Shown in pieces: positions 52,857 to 62,848 of a stretch of DNA of 64,000 nucleotides. The notes below the pieces were generated by a model that saw nothing but the letters and a program-made list of their open reading frames with translations, was not told the DNA's origin and did not search any database. The DNA lies in contig OY723285.1 of NCBI GenBank assembly GCA_963210315.1, positions 744,001 to 808,000 on the forward strand, given 5' to 3'. The translations under genes were made by a program, and so were the position numbers. Position 1 is the first letter of the stretch, and each line of letters opens with the position of its first letter. The stretch comes from Rhynchopus euleeides (taxonomy: Eukaryota > Euglenozoa > Diplonemea > Diplonemida > Diplonemidae).

Positions 52857-53653
52857 TAGGGCAGTGAAGGCAAAATACGCGTATTTTTCAGAATCCCGAT
52901 TTTAAAAATACGTTGAACGTTCAAATACGTTGAACGTTCAGCGTATTTGAACGTTTCTCACATTGCCTACCGTCTGCAGGGGCCACCAGTCACAAGCCCG
53001 CCTTTCCTCAAGCAGAGCAAGGGCGAGTTGGTGGCACCAACGACAACCGTGCCGAAGACGTCCTTGGAGCACGATTTTACAGCGACTTGCTTCGCGATGC
53101 AGTCGACAACATATCCCTTGTCCTGTGCTCCATGAAGCGGGCTGGTGCAGTTGAGGTGAACCCCTGCCGGTGGGATATGCCATCCGGTTCTCCCATGCGG
53201 GATATCCCATACGTCCTGTACCCGTAGCTCAGGTTCGGCCAGCTCACGTTCGGCCATCCACTTCCTCTACACGACGGACTCCAGCCGGTCGAGTGGGGTA
53301 AAACTGGGAGATATGTCGAGAGGGGGTTGATACCCCCGCTTTTCCGGAGTTCAACCCTGAAAAGAGGGGGTACCAACCACCCCTTTCCGGGTCCCGCCCC
53401 TTCTGGGACTACAGAACCCCTCTTTCACCGACTTTTCGCCACGCGTGACACTCTCCATCCCACCGGTGTCCCCTTTAGTGTGTGCAGGGGGCCCACCCCC
53501 TACTGCTAGGGGGGGTTTCATGTGGAGAGTGCAGCCAGTGGGTGAAAACGCTCAAAAGCCAAAAAAACGTTCAACTTCGACGCATTTTTTTAAAAATACG
53601 TTGAACGTTCAAATACGTTGAACGTTTTTTACGTATTTTCTATCACTGCCCTA
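52857..53653 (-). mobile_element. TAGGGCAGTG-end element, copy 2
   Basis: Inverted, about 95% similar copy of 30959-31754 with the same ends and CGTTCAACGTATTTG arrays. It lacks about 13 bp near 53092 relative to copy 1 (between short GCGA repeats), which shifts the central frame. Its left TA follows the hAT-type element end directly (TATGCCTA). Confidence 0.85.
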
Positions 53654-54379
53654 GGGGGGGGGGGGGGGAGGGGGATAACCCTGCCCACTGCTGCTGCTTC
53701 GGTCATTTTTTATTGCTATTTTTTTGGTGTTGCTGCGCCAGCTTTCTCAGAAAATCGCACGGGATCCCACTACAACAATCCTCTCAATTTTTCTTGGGGG
53801 GTGGGGGGGGGGGGGGGGGGGGGGGAGTGTGCGGAGGGCGGCGGAGGGCCCCACTTTCATTCTTTTCCTTGCAGCACCACCGAGCAAATGAACCCCCGCA
53901 TGAAGAGCAGGGTCATTCACTGGGATAAGATGCTGCAGCCAACATACATATTCCCTCCCCCACCCCACCCCACCCCCACAGCCAGCACACCAGGGTCATC
54001 CCTGGCGTGTTGTGCAGGATCAGAGAGCGGTCATTGCAAGGCCCACCCCACCCCCCCCTGCGCGCGCAAGGCGCAAGGGCATTGAGGTGTCCGTGCGTCG
54101 CGACCAGCCGGAGTCACTAAAGGTGCTCAGTACTCCAGGATGTTCGGGCGGTGCTGTGTGTGTGTGTGTGTGTGGCGCGTTGTTCGCTCCGAGGAGGCAA
54201 GACACAAAGCACAGGGTGGCCTGGTCGTCCGCAAGGGGAACCCCAATTTATACAAAGTGTGGTCACCCCTCACACACACATGAGCTTTTTTTTGATATCA
54301 GTGAAGAAGTCGAGAAGAAGAGCACACCCTGTTCCTCACCAGTCTCCACTGTCACATTAGACACACCCACCTGGGCACA
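53654..54379. other. Possible exons downstream of EF-hand gene; G-tract and GT-repeat DNA
   Basis: A 30-base G-rich run at about 53797-53825 and a (GT)n run at 54155-54173. On the + strand TTTTCCTTGCAG precedes an open stretch (TTEQMNPRMKSRVIHWDKML, about 53866-53940) that looks exon-like, and about 54080-54130 (GIEVSVRRDQPESLKVL) also reads like protein. No gene model can be built confidently. Confidence 0.3.
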
Positions 54380-54853
54380 TTAGGCACCCCTGCATACCTT
54401 GTCGGTGGTCACCTCCCTGTGGATCATGAACCAGTGGTCCAGGTCGAGGCCCTCAGCGCTGGGCCCTGCCGCCTCGCGGATGATCTCCCTGTACAGCTCG
54501 GGCTTCACCTCCTCGCCCAGGTGCTCCGCCACAAGGCAGAAGTCGTCGACGTTGACAACACCCTCGCCGCCGTCGTTGTGCACGAAGAGCTTGAAGGCCA
54601 GCTCCACCTCCTCCTTGGAGTTGCGGTATGCCGCCTTGGCCCTGCATGCGCGGCGGAACTCGTCGAACTCCACAAGCTGCGACCCGTCGCGGTCCAGCTG
54701 GCGCACCAGCTCGTCAAGCTCCACCGCAGGGAGCTTCCCGAAGCCCAGCCCCTCCATCACCAGGCCCAGCTCGCTGACATCGATCGCGCCGCTGCCATCC
54801 GCATCGAAGAGGTCAAAGGTGACCTTCAGCTGCTTGTCCGTCAGGTTTGCCAT
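54380..54853 (-). CDS. EF-hand calcium-binding protein (calmodulin/centrin-like), possibly 5' exon
   Basis: 157 residues from ATG 54853 (MANLTDKQLKVTF). The first EF-hand loop is canonical: FDLFDADGSGAIDVSEL (D-A-D-G-S-G, Glu at position 12). The second (LDRDGSQLVEFDEF) is recognisable. The third (FVHNDGGEGVVNVDDF) is degenerate, with Asn/Gly substitutions that probably weaken Ca2+ binding, and a fourth pair is vestigial (GLDLDHWFMI). The last five residues follow GACAAG|GTATGC, a good splice donor, so the annotated stop may lie in an intron and the protein may continue. Likely a Ca2+ sensor or contractile-fibre component; the partner is unknown. Confidence 0.75.
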   Translation of the reverse strand: MANLTDKQLKVTFDLFDADGSGAIDVSELGLVMEGLGFGKLPAVELDELVRQLDRDGSQLVEFDEFRRACRAKAAYRNSKEEVELAFKLFVHNDGGEGVVNVDDFCLVAEHLGEEVKPELYREIIREAAGPSAEGLDLDHWFMIHREVTTDKVCRGA

Positions 54854-55781
54854 CTCAGAATATAGTACCCCTTCCTGTTGTGTGCCTGCCAAGCGGAGAT
54901 GGGTGAATGGATGAATGGGAGACGGAGGGTGGTGGCAGTGACGTGGGACAGATATCAACCAGACCCAACCCCCCTTCCCACTCGTGATGCAGGTGTTGTA
55001 GTGGGCGAGATGTAGGGCTGGGTGGGGTGGGGTGGGGGTTGGGGTGCGTGTCTGCTGCGAGACGATACGGGGTCCCATGCATCTAGACTCTCCACCACAG
55101 CGAATATTCCACAAGGCAAGGCTGTTTCGCAGACAAATCGCACACATTGCGCATCACCTTCAGAGCGAATCCTGAATTCCCCCCACTCCCCACCCCACCT
55201 CCACCGCGTACACAACGCACCAACCACCCACGAAAAAAGACTTGGAGTTGCGTTCTTTGTTTGTACGAACGGTGCCTGCTGGTGCATGTGTGCAGGATAC
55301 CGAACGCTGCCACGAGTCTTTTTTGTTGGAAAAACGCGTTGTTCTCAGGGCGTTCGCTCGGGGAGAAATAGGGGCCTATTTCGTTAAAAAAATGATTCTG
55401 GGAAAACCCTTCTCCCACCTCTCTCCCGGGCATTTCTCCCAAGGGGGAGAAATTAAATAAAAAAAGTTTCTCAGAAGTTTTTGCCTCAGGTGGGAAGGGG
55501 TTCTGAAGGAGAAGGGCAGCACCCTCTCGTACAAATTGATACCACCACGCTTCGCACGGAGCAGAAATATCCCAAAGAAGCGAGATCTGAACCTGCTGGG
55601 GACCGTCGGAGCTATTGCCGGCATCAGCATGGTCAAAGCCAGAGGAGGCCGAAGCCAAGAGCATAGTGGCCTGCCACAGGCACCAGGCCGCTGTACCTCT
55701 TGAGCATGCTGTCTCAAGGTGCACGTTGTCTGTATGTGGTGTTCGACGATGAAGCGGACTCGGGGACGAGGCTGACAAATG

Positions 55782-55836
55782 TTCACTACCGTGGCCTCCG
55801 GCGGCTGGGGGGCTCCGCCCCCCAGACCCCCCTGTG
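55782..55836. repeat. Third copy of the CTACCGTGGCCTCCGG hairpin module
   Basis: Matches 29212-29265 including the fold TGGGGGGCTCCGCCCCCCA. Confidence 0.85.
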
Positions 55837-56093
55837 ACCTGTGAAGTCTGTCCAACAGGAACGAACGAGCGCATGTGACCGTGCCCTTCCTTCTCGAGAA
55901 CGGGTATCGGCGACGGTCCGTGATCCTGTTTTGGGTTCGTCACCAACTCCCGAAGTACTCACTGATTGCCGCAAAACCTCCATTTTGCAGCCGCGAACCG
56001 CGAAATGGGCCCCTTGCGCCAAACATATATAGTACCCTGGTCTGGACCCTTCAGTGTGTGAGGCAATTTGTCTGAGGGGCCGATGTTGCATGA

Positions 56094-56120
56094 TTTCGCG
56101 CGCGCGAAGCGCGCGCGAAA
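56094..56120. repeat. Perfect 12-bp hairpin with GAA loop and following A-tract/TTGAGG
   Basis: TTTCGCGCGCGC-GAA-GCGCGCGCGAAA, then an A tract and TTGAGG. Same layout as 42125-42149 with a different, still perfectly paired, stem. Confidence 0.9.
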
Positions 56121-56300
56121 AAAAAAATTGAGGCGGCAATTTTACCCCTTTCTCCCACAGTCTCTGAGGAAGGTGGGAGATAGCGAACACCCTGGTTGTT
56201 CTGGCAAAAAAAATGCCCTGCGCCGTCTGCAAATCAGAGAGAGGATAGAAAGTCCCATTTGAACGCCTTCTTCAGCCCCCTCTCCCCCCTCCCCCCCAAT

Positions 56301-56942
56301 GCTGAGAATAAGGCCAAGTCCCAAGTCCCGAGTCCCGAGCCCCAAATCCGTGGCTGGTCTTCACCCTTACAATAGCCCCTTTTCACTTGAGGTGGGGCCA
56401 GAAAAACTTTTTGCAACCAACGAAACTCATCTCCCAGAGCAAAATCACCCCACCACAGTTCGGAGAATATCCGGAAATCCCAACTCCGAAATCCAATTTT
56501 GGGGCCCCTGGGGGTCCGACCAAGACCCCAGGGACCAAGGGGGCAACCCTCAGTGGGACCCACTCAGACCACTGGCATGACCAAAGTCCTGGACCAGGTC
56601 AGGGCCTGGGTGGAGCCCAGCTTGTGCAAGTTGGGTCATGGCCCTGGTTCTGTACTGGTCAGGATCGAGGTCCTGGTCTGGTGGGTGACTTAGTCATGAG
56701 GTCCCGAGGGTCTGACTCGGTCAGTGTGACCACTGGAGTCACCTCCAGCCTGGCAACATCATTTCGGGGTGATGGCAGGCGCCGCATGGCCAAAATGACC
56801 CCATCACGATCTGCACGGGCTCCAAACATGCAAATGAACCGGGTTTCCGGTCGCCTCACGCCACCCCCTCCCGTACCATGTCCCAAGTCCGACTGAGAAT
56901 AACCAAGTCCCAAGTCCCGGATCCCCAAACCTTATTCTCAGC
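56301..56942. mobile_element. MITE with GCTGAGAATAAGG ends
   Basis: GCTGAGAATAAGG (56301) is mirrored by CCTTATTCTCAGC (56942). Subterminal AAGTCCCAAGTCCCGAGTCC words occur at both ends. One GACCCCATCACGATCTGCAC box (about 56796) ties it to the T elements although the ends differ. Non-coding. Confidence 0.75.
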
Positions 56943-56966
56943 AGTGCTCCCCCCCCCCCCCCCCCA

Positions 56967-58373
56967 CTACGGCCTCAGCCCTCGCATGATCTCCGCCACC
57001 GAGGGCCGTTTTTCAGGCTGCAGCACCAACCCCTCCCTCACGGCCCACGGGACACCCCCCTCTGCAGGCAGGGCCTGGAGGCGAGCGTCGCCGGCGAGGC
57101 TGTCCTGCGTAGCGTGGAGGCTCAGCGGCTGCCCGGCGGCATGGAATGCGTCTGATCCTATCGAGAGCTCTAGGAGACAGGCTGAGAAAGACCAGACGTC
57201 GAGGGAGGTGTGGGGGGGTGGGGGCTGGAGTCTGACGGAGGCCTCGGGGGCACCGTACGCTGGGGTGAAGGGGGCGCGTGCTTGGGGGTCTTCTGGCTGG
57301 GGAGGTGCGTCGCAGTCGAATGCTGTTGCGAAATCCGCGAGGACAACCTGCTGCGTGCTGCACTTCAGCAAAAGGTTTGCAGGCTTCACATCCCTGTGAA
57401 TCACGCCGCTGGCATGGATAAACTCCAGGGCGGAGGCTATGCAGACACTGTACGCCGGCAGATCCGCTGCAAAGTCGAACCCATCATCCAACAGAGACTG
57501 GAAAGACACATCCATCATCAGAAGCACGGCCGCGTAGCTTGCGTTCTGCGGAGGCAGACCGCCAGCACCTCCCCCTCCTCCACTCCGAACCCATCCGTGC
57601 CCCATCAGCTCCACGATATGGGGGTGCGCCCTTCCACCCCAGGCCTTCGCAAGCTTCTGCAGGGTGCGGACCTCAAAGGCAAGCCCCTCTGCAGACCCTT
57701 CTAGTCTCCGCGACACCTTCACCGCGACGGGGGTTCGGGTGTCGTCGGGGCTGGTGCAGGGGCGGTGGGTCGCACCCTCCGCTTCCATCACCCCGAGGAA
57801 GACGTGCCCCTGGGCTCCGGTGTCACCCCCGCGGACTGGGTGTCGGAATATGTGGCACCTCCCCCCCCCTTCGAGAGACAGGCAGAGGGGGTCGGTGACG
57901 ACGGCAACCTCCAGTATGGAAGTGCGGGGGAGAAGCACGGCGTCGCTCTCCGGCACCACCTTGTAGGGAAAGCTGCGGGATGGCGGAGGATCGGATGGGG
58001 GGGTCCCCCCGCCACCAACCCCGAAAACCCCTGCGAGGGCCTGGGGGACCCATGCCGATGCCGCTGCTGCGGGGGGGTTGTGCCGAGCTGGCTGGGAAGG
58101 GGGAGGGGAGGGGGAAGCGGAAGCGGGATCTCCCGCCGCGCTGCTGGAGAGCACGGTGCAATGGAGGAGGGACACGTCGCACAGCCCGCACAAATCCTCC
58201 GCCATGCCTGCCAGCAGCAGCCCCTCCGCGGTGCGGATGCGGTACACCCACCACTGCAGCGACAGCTGCGGTGCGGAAGTGCCCCCCATATCCTCAAGCG
58301 CACCCCCTTCGGAAGGAATTGCTGGGAGCAGCCCCTCCTCTGGACGCCTCTGCAGGGCCCCGTCGTGAGGCAT
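56967..58373 (-). CDS. Protein kinase with DFA motif
   Basis: 468 residues from ATG 58373. Residues 1-215 are mostly Pro/Gly/Ser-rich and of unknown role. The kinase domain spans about 215-468: VAVKV with Lys219, VIHRDVKPANLLL (HRD 326-328), LADFATAF where DFG is replaced by DFA (347-349), YGAPEASVR (APE 375-377), TSLDVWSFSACLLEL (Asp392), and C-lobe QPEKRPSVAEIMRGL. The HRDVKPAN loop indicates Ser/Thr specificity. A clear glycine-rich loop is hard to see (HVFLGVMEAEG may represent it). DFA is found in some active and some weakened kinases, so activity is uncertain. No introns are evident. The substrate is unknown. Confidence 0.88.
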   Translation of the reverse strand: MPHDGALQRRPEEGLLPAIPSEGGALEDMGGTSAPQLSLQWWVYRIRTAEGLLLAGMAEDLCGLCDVSLLHCTVLSSSAAGDPASASPSPPPSQPARHNPPAAAASAWVPQALAGVFGVGGGGTPPSDPPPSRSFPYKVVPESDAVLLPRTSILEVAVVTDPLCLSLEGGGRCHIFRHPVRGGDTGAQGHVFLGVMEAEGATHRPCTSPDDTRTPVAVKVSRRLEGSAEGLAFEVRTLQKLAKAWGGRAHPHIVELMGHGWVRSGGGGGAGGLPPQNASYAAVLLMMDVSFQSLLDDGFDFAADLPAYSVCIASALEFIHASGVIHRDVKPANLLLKCSTQQVVLADFATAFDCDAPPQPEDPQARAPFTPAYGAPEASVRLQPPPPHTSLDVWSFSACLLELSIGSDAFHAAGQPLSLHATQDSLAGDARLQALPAEGGVPWAVREGLVLQPEKRPSVAEIMRGLRP

Positions 58374-59235
58374 GTTGACACAAGGGAAAAGGGGGGAGGG
58401 GGGAAGAAAACCCCCGAACCACCCACCCCCCCCCCCACGCCCGCTCTCCCAACCCTTGGGTTAGTTAAATTCGGAGAGGGGTGGGGGAGGGAGGGGGAGA
58501 AGGGGGGGAAGGGGGGGAAAGACAACGCAGCCCTGCTGTGTGTATGGCAGTGTCTTCACTGCAGAGATGGGGTGAACATAGTCAGGGGGGGGGGGGGGTG
58601 GGGGGGTGTCACGATTTCGTGTGTGTATGGATCTGGGATGGAATATATTTTTCTTTTTGCGCAGTGGCGGGGTTGCAGCGGATGGGTGGCTGAGGCAGGG
58701 AGAGGAGGAGGGAGGGTGTAATGTGTATAGATTTTTTTTTGCATTTTTTGGTATTTTTGCTGTTTGGGGGGGGGGAGAGGGGGGAGTGAGAGATATGCTC
58801 GGTGTGATCTTTAGCTTGCTGTGAGCTCCAATCGAGAGAATGGGGTCGGGTGGGGGGGGGGGGGGGGGGGGGGCGGGGGGGCAGGAGATGTTCATGCATG
58901 GGGGAGGCGCACTGCAGACAGGGGCCGCACCACGTTTTAACAACACCAAAAAATCGTTGCAACACACCCTCTTCCCCCCAGCCCTGCAGGCTGAGGCAAA
59001 AGACTAGCGTATCCCCAGTGTCCTGGCCCCACCCCACCCCACCCCACCCCAACCCCTCTATACCTCCCACCCTGGAAGTGCACCCATTGGCGCACCAGCC
59101 CTCAAAATACCTCAAACCCACTCCATCCACCACCCCCACCACCCACATTAGGCAAGCTGCGTGCCACCCATCCCCGCACGAGATGGGGGTGGGGCTGGGG
59201 GTGGTGAAGAGGCGGAAAACGTTGCGTGTCTTGTG
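58374..59235. other. Low-complexity intergenic DNA
   Basis: Long G and C runs (58585-58606, 58851-58880) and CCACC/GGGGT repeats. The minus-strand frame 58609-59238 is repetitive. I see no gene. Confidence 0.45.
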
Positions 59236-59649
59236 CACGGTGGCCTGGTCAGCTGACTGACCAGGTTTTGACCAGGTCCAAATCTGACCAGGTCATGACC
59301 AAATCTGACCTGGTCATGACCATGTCATACCTGGTCATGACCAGGTCATTTTCACCCATTTTAACCGGGGGGAACATGTTGAGTGGCCAAGCAGGGGGAA
59401 CAATTCGCATATTCCGGACTCTCTCCGGCCGTTGTGGAAAGTATGGGTCAAAAGGGTTCAACCATACCCCGAGTCGAGAAAGAAGTCGAAGCTTGAATCA
59501 TGTTGGACACAAGGGGAAAATGGTCAAAATTGGCCCAAAATTACCAAAAAAAATGAGGCCCCCTGCCCAGGTTCCCTGCCCACCTGGACACACTCAAGTG
59601 CCTCACACCGGGTCCCTCCCCCTGGTGGTATCCCAAAAAAGTGTCGAGG

Positions 59650-60463
59650 AGGTCTGCATCATCCCAGGCCACGCAGAAGGCGTCGAAGGGCCGCCAAGGG
59701 TGGTGTGGAGGAGAAGGACGCAGGGCCCAACACCCTGCTCTCCTTCGTCAAGCTTTACATTGAAAAGCGGAAGGGCGGCGAGCTGTTTCACAGCAGCCTC
59801 GCGGCGCTGTTTGAAAAGCCATCGCACCACCCACTGACAAGGAGTGGGGCAGGAAGCTGACACAGAGTGAAGAGGCCGACAAGAACAAGGCCAAGACACT
59901 GCCCGCAGTCTACTCCATGCGTGTCTCTGGCAACACGCGTCGGAGGCGGCATGAAGCGCCTCACGAGCGCCGACAAGAACTCGTCCGAGTACGAGGTGCT
60001 GACGGAAGCGGGGTGCTCGGATGAGGTGCTGGGAACCGATATGAAGAGGCTGCCCACCGCTCAGAGCGCGGTGGGCAGTACTTCTTCGAAGGCAGCTGAT
60101 AAACAACTGATCCCGAACGACGGATCGGTCATGACTGTCACGGTCATGAGGGACCTGCCCTACAAGAGCGAGGTTCCGAATGGTCTGCACGCCCGAACGT
60201 TCATTGTGGCGGTGGGGGCAACACCACAGGCAACGCAGGGGCAGGGTGTCGTGACCATCGACATCCAGTTGGTGAACGCGGTGATGAGGCAGGCGGTGGT
60301 GACAAAGAAGCCCGACCAGTGGGCGTGCCTCAACGTCGCCGTGAGTGACAACGACAAGGATGCTGACCCCGCTGGACCCGCTGGACCCGAGCATCCCGAT
60401 GCAAGCGAGGACGAGGAGGACGAGAGTCCCATCGGCAGTGCCGTAACGGTTGACCACATCTGA
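59650..60463 (+). pseudogene. ORF A of two-gene element 3
   Basis: The reading starts in the frame ending 59860 (SFVKLYIEKRKGGELFHSSL), which aligns with ORF A of elements 1 and 2, and continues in the frame 59867-60463 (MRDLPYKSEVPNGLHARTF, then WACLNVAVSDNDKD). It closes with an acidic tail ASEDEEDES. The phase change near 59850 means a frameshift or a short intron. The C-terminal half is longer than in element 2. Confidence 0.5.
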
Positions 60464-60480
60464 TTGTGACACTTTTCAAA

Positions 60481-60589
60481 GGGGGTCTTCGCTACGGGGT
60501 GATCGTCAGTGCATTTTGGTGCCTTTCCTGTTGAATTGGCTGAAAACTGACGAAGATTGACGAAGGATAACGACTCAGCGAAGACCCCC
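60481..60589. mobile_element. 109-bp mini-element with GGGGGTCTTCGCT ends
   Basis: GGGGGTCTTCGCT at 60481-60493 is the exact inverse of 60577-60589, flanked by AAA on each side. A similar left end is at about 3272. Non-coding; it lies between ORF A and ORF B. Confidence 0.75.
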
Positions 60590-60626
60590 AAAGAGTGTAA
60601 AAGAATGGAGAAGGGAGTACCCTGCC

Positions 60627-61230
60627 TTGAATGCCTCAGGACCCTCAGGATCCTCAGAACTGCCACCTATTTGCTCTCTCCGACGAAGCGTTCGAGAGGG
60701 AGAATGGGGAGAGGAAATTGCGGGCCAGGACAACATCTGCTCGTTTCCGGGAGAGGGACCTGATGGTGGTCGAGCTGGCAACCTATGCCCCCGCGCCAGT
60801 TTCGGCAACGACCGCAAGAATCTTCGTGTACCCTTTTGCAATACAATGTCATATCGTTGTGCGGGAAGTGCATGACAGCGGGTCCCGTATGGATGAAAAA
60901 CTTCGATTCGTTTCGGCACCGTCTCAGGACTCTCGGTAGCAGTCGGGTAACCCCTGTCGGCCCGATCGATTCGCTCGGCAAGTGTTCCGATGGCTGGTTA
61001 CTGACTGGCGATGCTGCCTGCAACACGCGGTGGTCTCCGTATTTGCCTCTGCGACAAGCAGCCGCCAATCCACACCCAGGATGCGAAGGACGGCGTGTTA
61101 GGCAAGGCAGCACTGGCCTGTGAAGCCGACGACGACAACGAAGATCCCGAAGAAGAGGAAGAAGGAGAAGAATGTGAAGAAGCGGAAGAAGGCAGAAAGC
61201 TGCTGATCATGAAGTTTCGTCGCCGACCCC
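60627..61230 (+). pseudogene. ORF B of two-gene element 3, decayed
   Basis: LFALSDEAFERENGERKLR and RFRERDLMVVEL align with HPLALSDEELERGNGVSKR and QTAERDLLLFEM of element 2. ARIFVYPFAIQCHIVV matches the distal part of element 1 only loosely. The acidic stretch (EDPEEEEEGEECEEAEEG, about 61140-61195) is in another frame, so at least one shift is present. The 5' third seen in elements 1 and 2 is missing. Confidence 0.55.
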
Positions 61231-61608
61231 ACCCTCCCCTCCCCCGCCACCCCCCTGCACTGCAGCATATTTTATTGGTAATTTTGGGCCAATTTTGACC
61301 ATTTTCCCCTTGTGTCCAACATGATTCAAGCTTCGACTTCTTTCTCGACTCGGGGTATGGTTGAACCCTTTTGACCCATACTTTCCACAACGGCCGGAGA
61401 GAGTCCGGAATATGCGAATTGTTCCCCCTGCTTGGCCACTCAACATGTTCCCCCCGGTTAAAATAGGTGAAAATGACCTGGTCATGACCAGGTCATACCT
61501 GGTCAATGACCAGGTATGACCTGGTCAAGATTTGACCAGGTTTTGACCTGGTCAGGGTCTGACCAGGCCACCGTGTGTGTCACCACACGGGGGGGGGGGG
61601 GGGGGGGG

Positions 61609-62760
61609 TAGGGGGGGTCAAATGCCACCCTTTTACGTGGACAAACACGATTTTTCAAAAAACCGGCGCAGAGGCCCCAAAGCCCCCGTAAACCCTCCAA
61701 ACCCCCCCAGATCGGTCCGGAAACCCATCGAACCCCACTTTTCCACCATTCCGGGCACCTCAGGTGCCCGAATTGGGGTACCTAAATTTTGTGCCACCGT
61801 TTGGTACCGGACAGTGCCACTGTGTGGGAGGTTGGAAAAGAAAATGCCCCAACACACCACATCTGAGGGTTGCAATGCATGTTGCTTGCCAACCACGTCA
61901 TCCGGTGGGTGTCAGGCGCTATGTAGGTGGCATTAGCCAGGTCTTCGATGAGTTCTGGCTTGTATATGTACCTCCCTGCCACCATGCACCGGGAGGCTGC
62001 CTGTAGGTACGGAACAAGTCCAGATGGTCGTGTGATTCCTGTGCAGCAGTGCTCCACAACCGGGATGTGTTGACAACGACTGTTGCAACACGAGCTGTAC
62101 ATTCCGGGAACACACGAAGTGCGCTGTCGTGGTACCCATTGTGCCAGAATTGGTAGTTGCTGCGGTCTACTTTGCCTGGCCCAAGAGCACTGGTACTGAA
62201 CGGTGCAATATGCGTGGCGAGGTGAATGCAACGGAAGGGCGCAAAGTCAATACAGCTCTCGGATGGCGGGTGGTGGTGCCACTAGTGTGTGACGTTCACT
62301 CGAGGATACAACGCATCACAATGAATCAGCAACCGTGGACCGAGTACAATACGCTCTCTGTGGCTGGTGTGGGGGACAAAGGCAGTGCCTGTGCCGCAGG
62401 CAGGGAGGTACATATACAAGCCAGAACACATCGAAGACCTGGCTCATGCCACCTACATAGCGCCTGACACCCACCGGATGACGTGGTTGGCAAGCAACAT
62501 GCATTGCAACCCTCAGATGTGGTGTGTTGGGGCATTTTCTTTTCCAACCTCCCACACAGTGGCACTGTCCGGTACCAAACGGTGGCACAAAATTTAGGTA
62601 CCCCAATTCGGGCACCTGAGGTGCCCGGAATGGTGGAAAAGTGGGGTTCGATGGGTTTCCGGACCGATCTGGGGGGGTTTGGAGGGTTTACGGGGGCTTT
62701 GGGGCCTCTGCGCCGGTTTTTTGAAAAATCGTGTTTGTCACCCCCATTTGACCCCCCCTA
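61609..62760 (+). mobile_element. Full-length non-autonomous copy (A2) of the SAP-transposase transposon
   Basis: The ends are TAGGGGGGGTCAAATGCCAC (61609) and, inverted, TAGGGGGGGTCAAATGGGGG (62760). The TIRs of about 340 bp extend inward past the normal TIR and contain, on both sides and in opposite orientations, the sequence coding the transposase C-terminus (YIYKPELIEDLANATY on one strand, YIYKPEHIEDLAHATY on the other). The middle has frameshifted transposase remnants. 61850-62760 equals 371-1281. Confidence 0.9.
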
Positions 62761-62848
62761 GGGGGGGGGGGGGAGGCGAAACGGCAGGGGGAGGCAACTC
62801 CCGGCGCGAAAACCAACGGGTAACGGGCGGGGAGCCTTGTTTAACCCA

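Larger units (their letters stand above)
54854..56300. repeat. Repeat-rich interval upstream of the EF-hand gene
   Basis: It contains the diverged inverted copy (about 55236-55325) of the repeat at 1683-1770, a CGCTTCGCACGGAGCAGAAA box at about 55548 resembling the GACCCCACTGCGATCC boxes, the third CTACCGTGGCCTCCGG module (55782-55836) and the hairpin 56094-56120. The minus-strand frame 55083-55946 is composite and motif-free. Confidence 0.55.
59236..61575 (+). mobile_element. CACGGTGG two-gene element 3 (CCTGGTCATGACCAGG array)
   Basis: CACGGTGGCCTGGTCA (59236) mirrors TGACCAGGCCACCGTG (61575), with a 2-bp duplication TG on both sides. TIRs of about 310 bp begin with TGACCAGGTC / GACCTGGTCA arrays and continue in well-matched sequence (AACATGTTGAGTGGCCAAGC and its inverse). 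ORF A (59650-60463) and ORF B (60627-61230) are on the + strand in broken form. A 109-bp mini-element has landed between them. Confidence 0.88.

Noticed and set aside
57765-58721. 318-codon + strand frame opposite the kinase gene
   Set aside because: No motif; explained as the antisense of the kinase N-terminal Pro/Gly-rich region.
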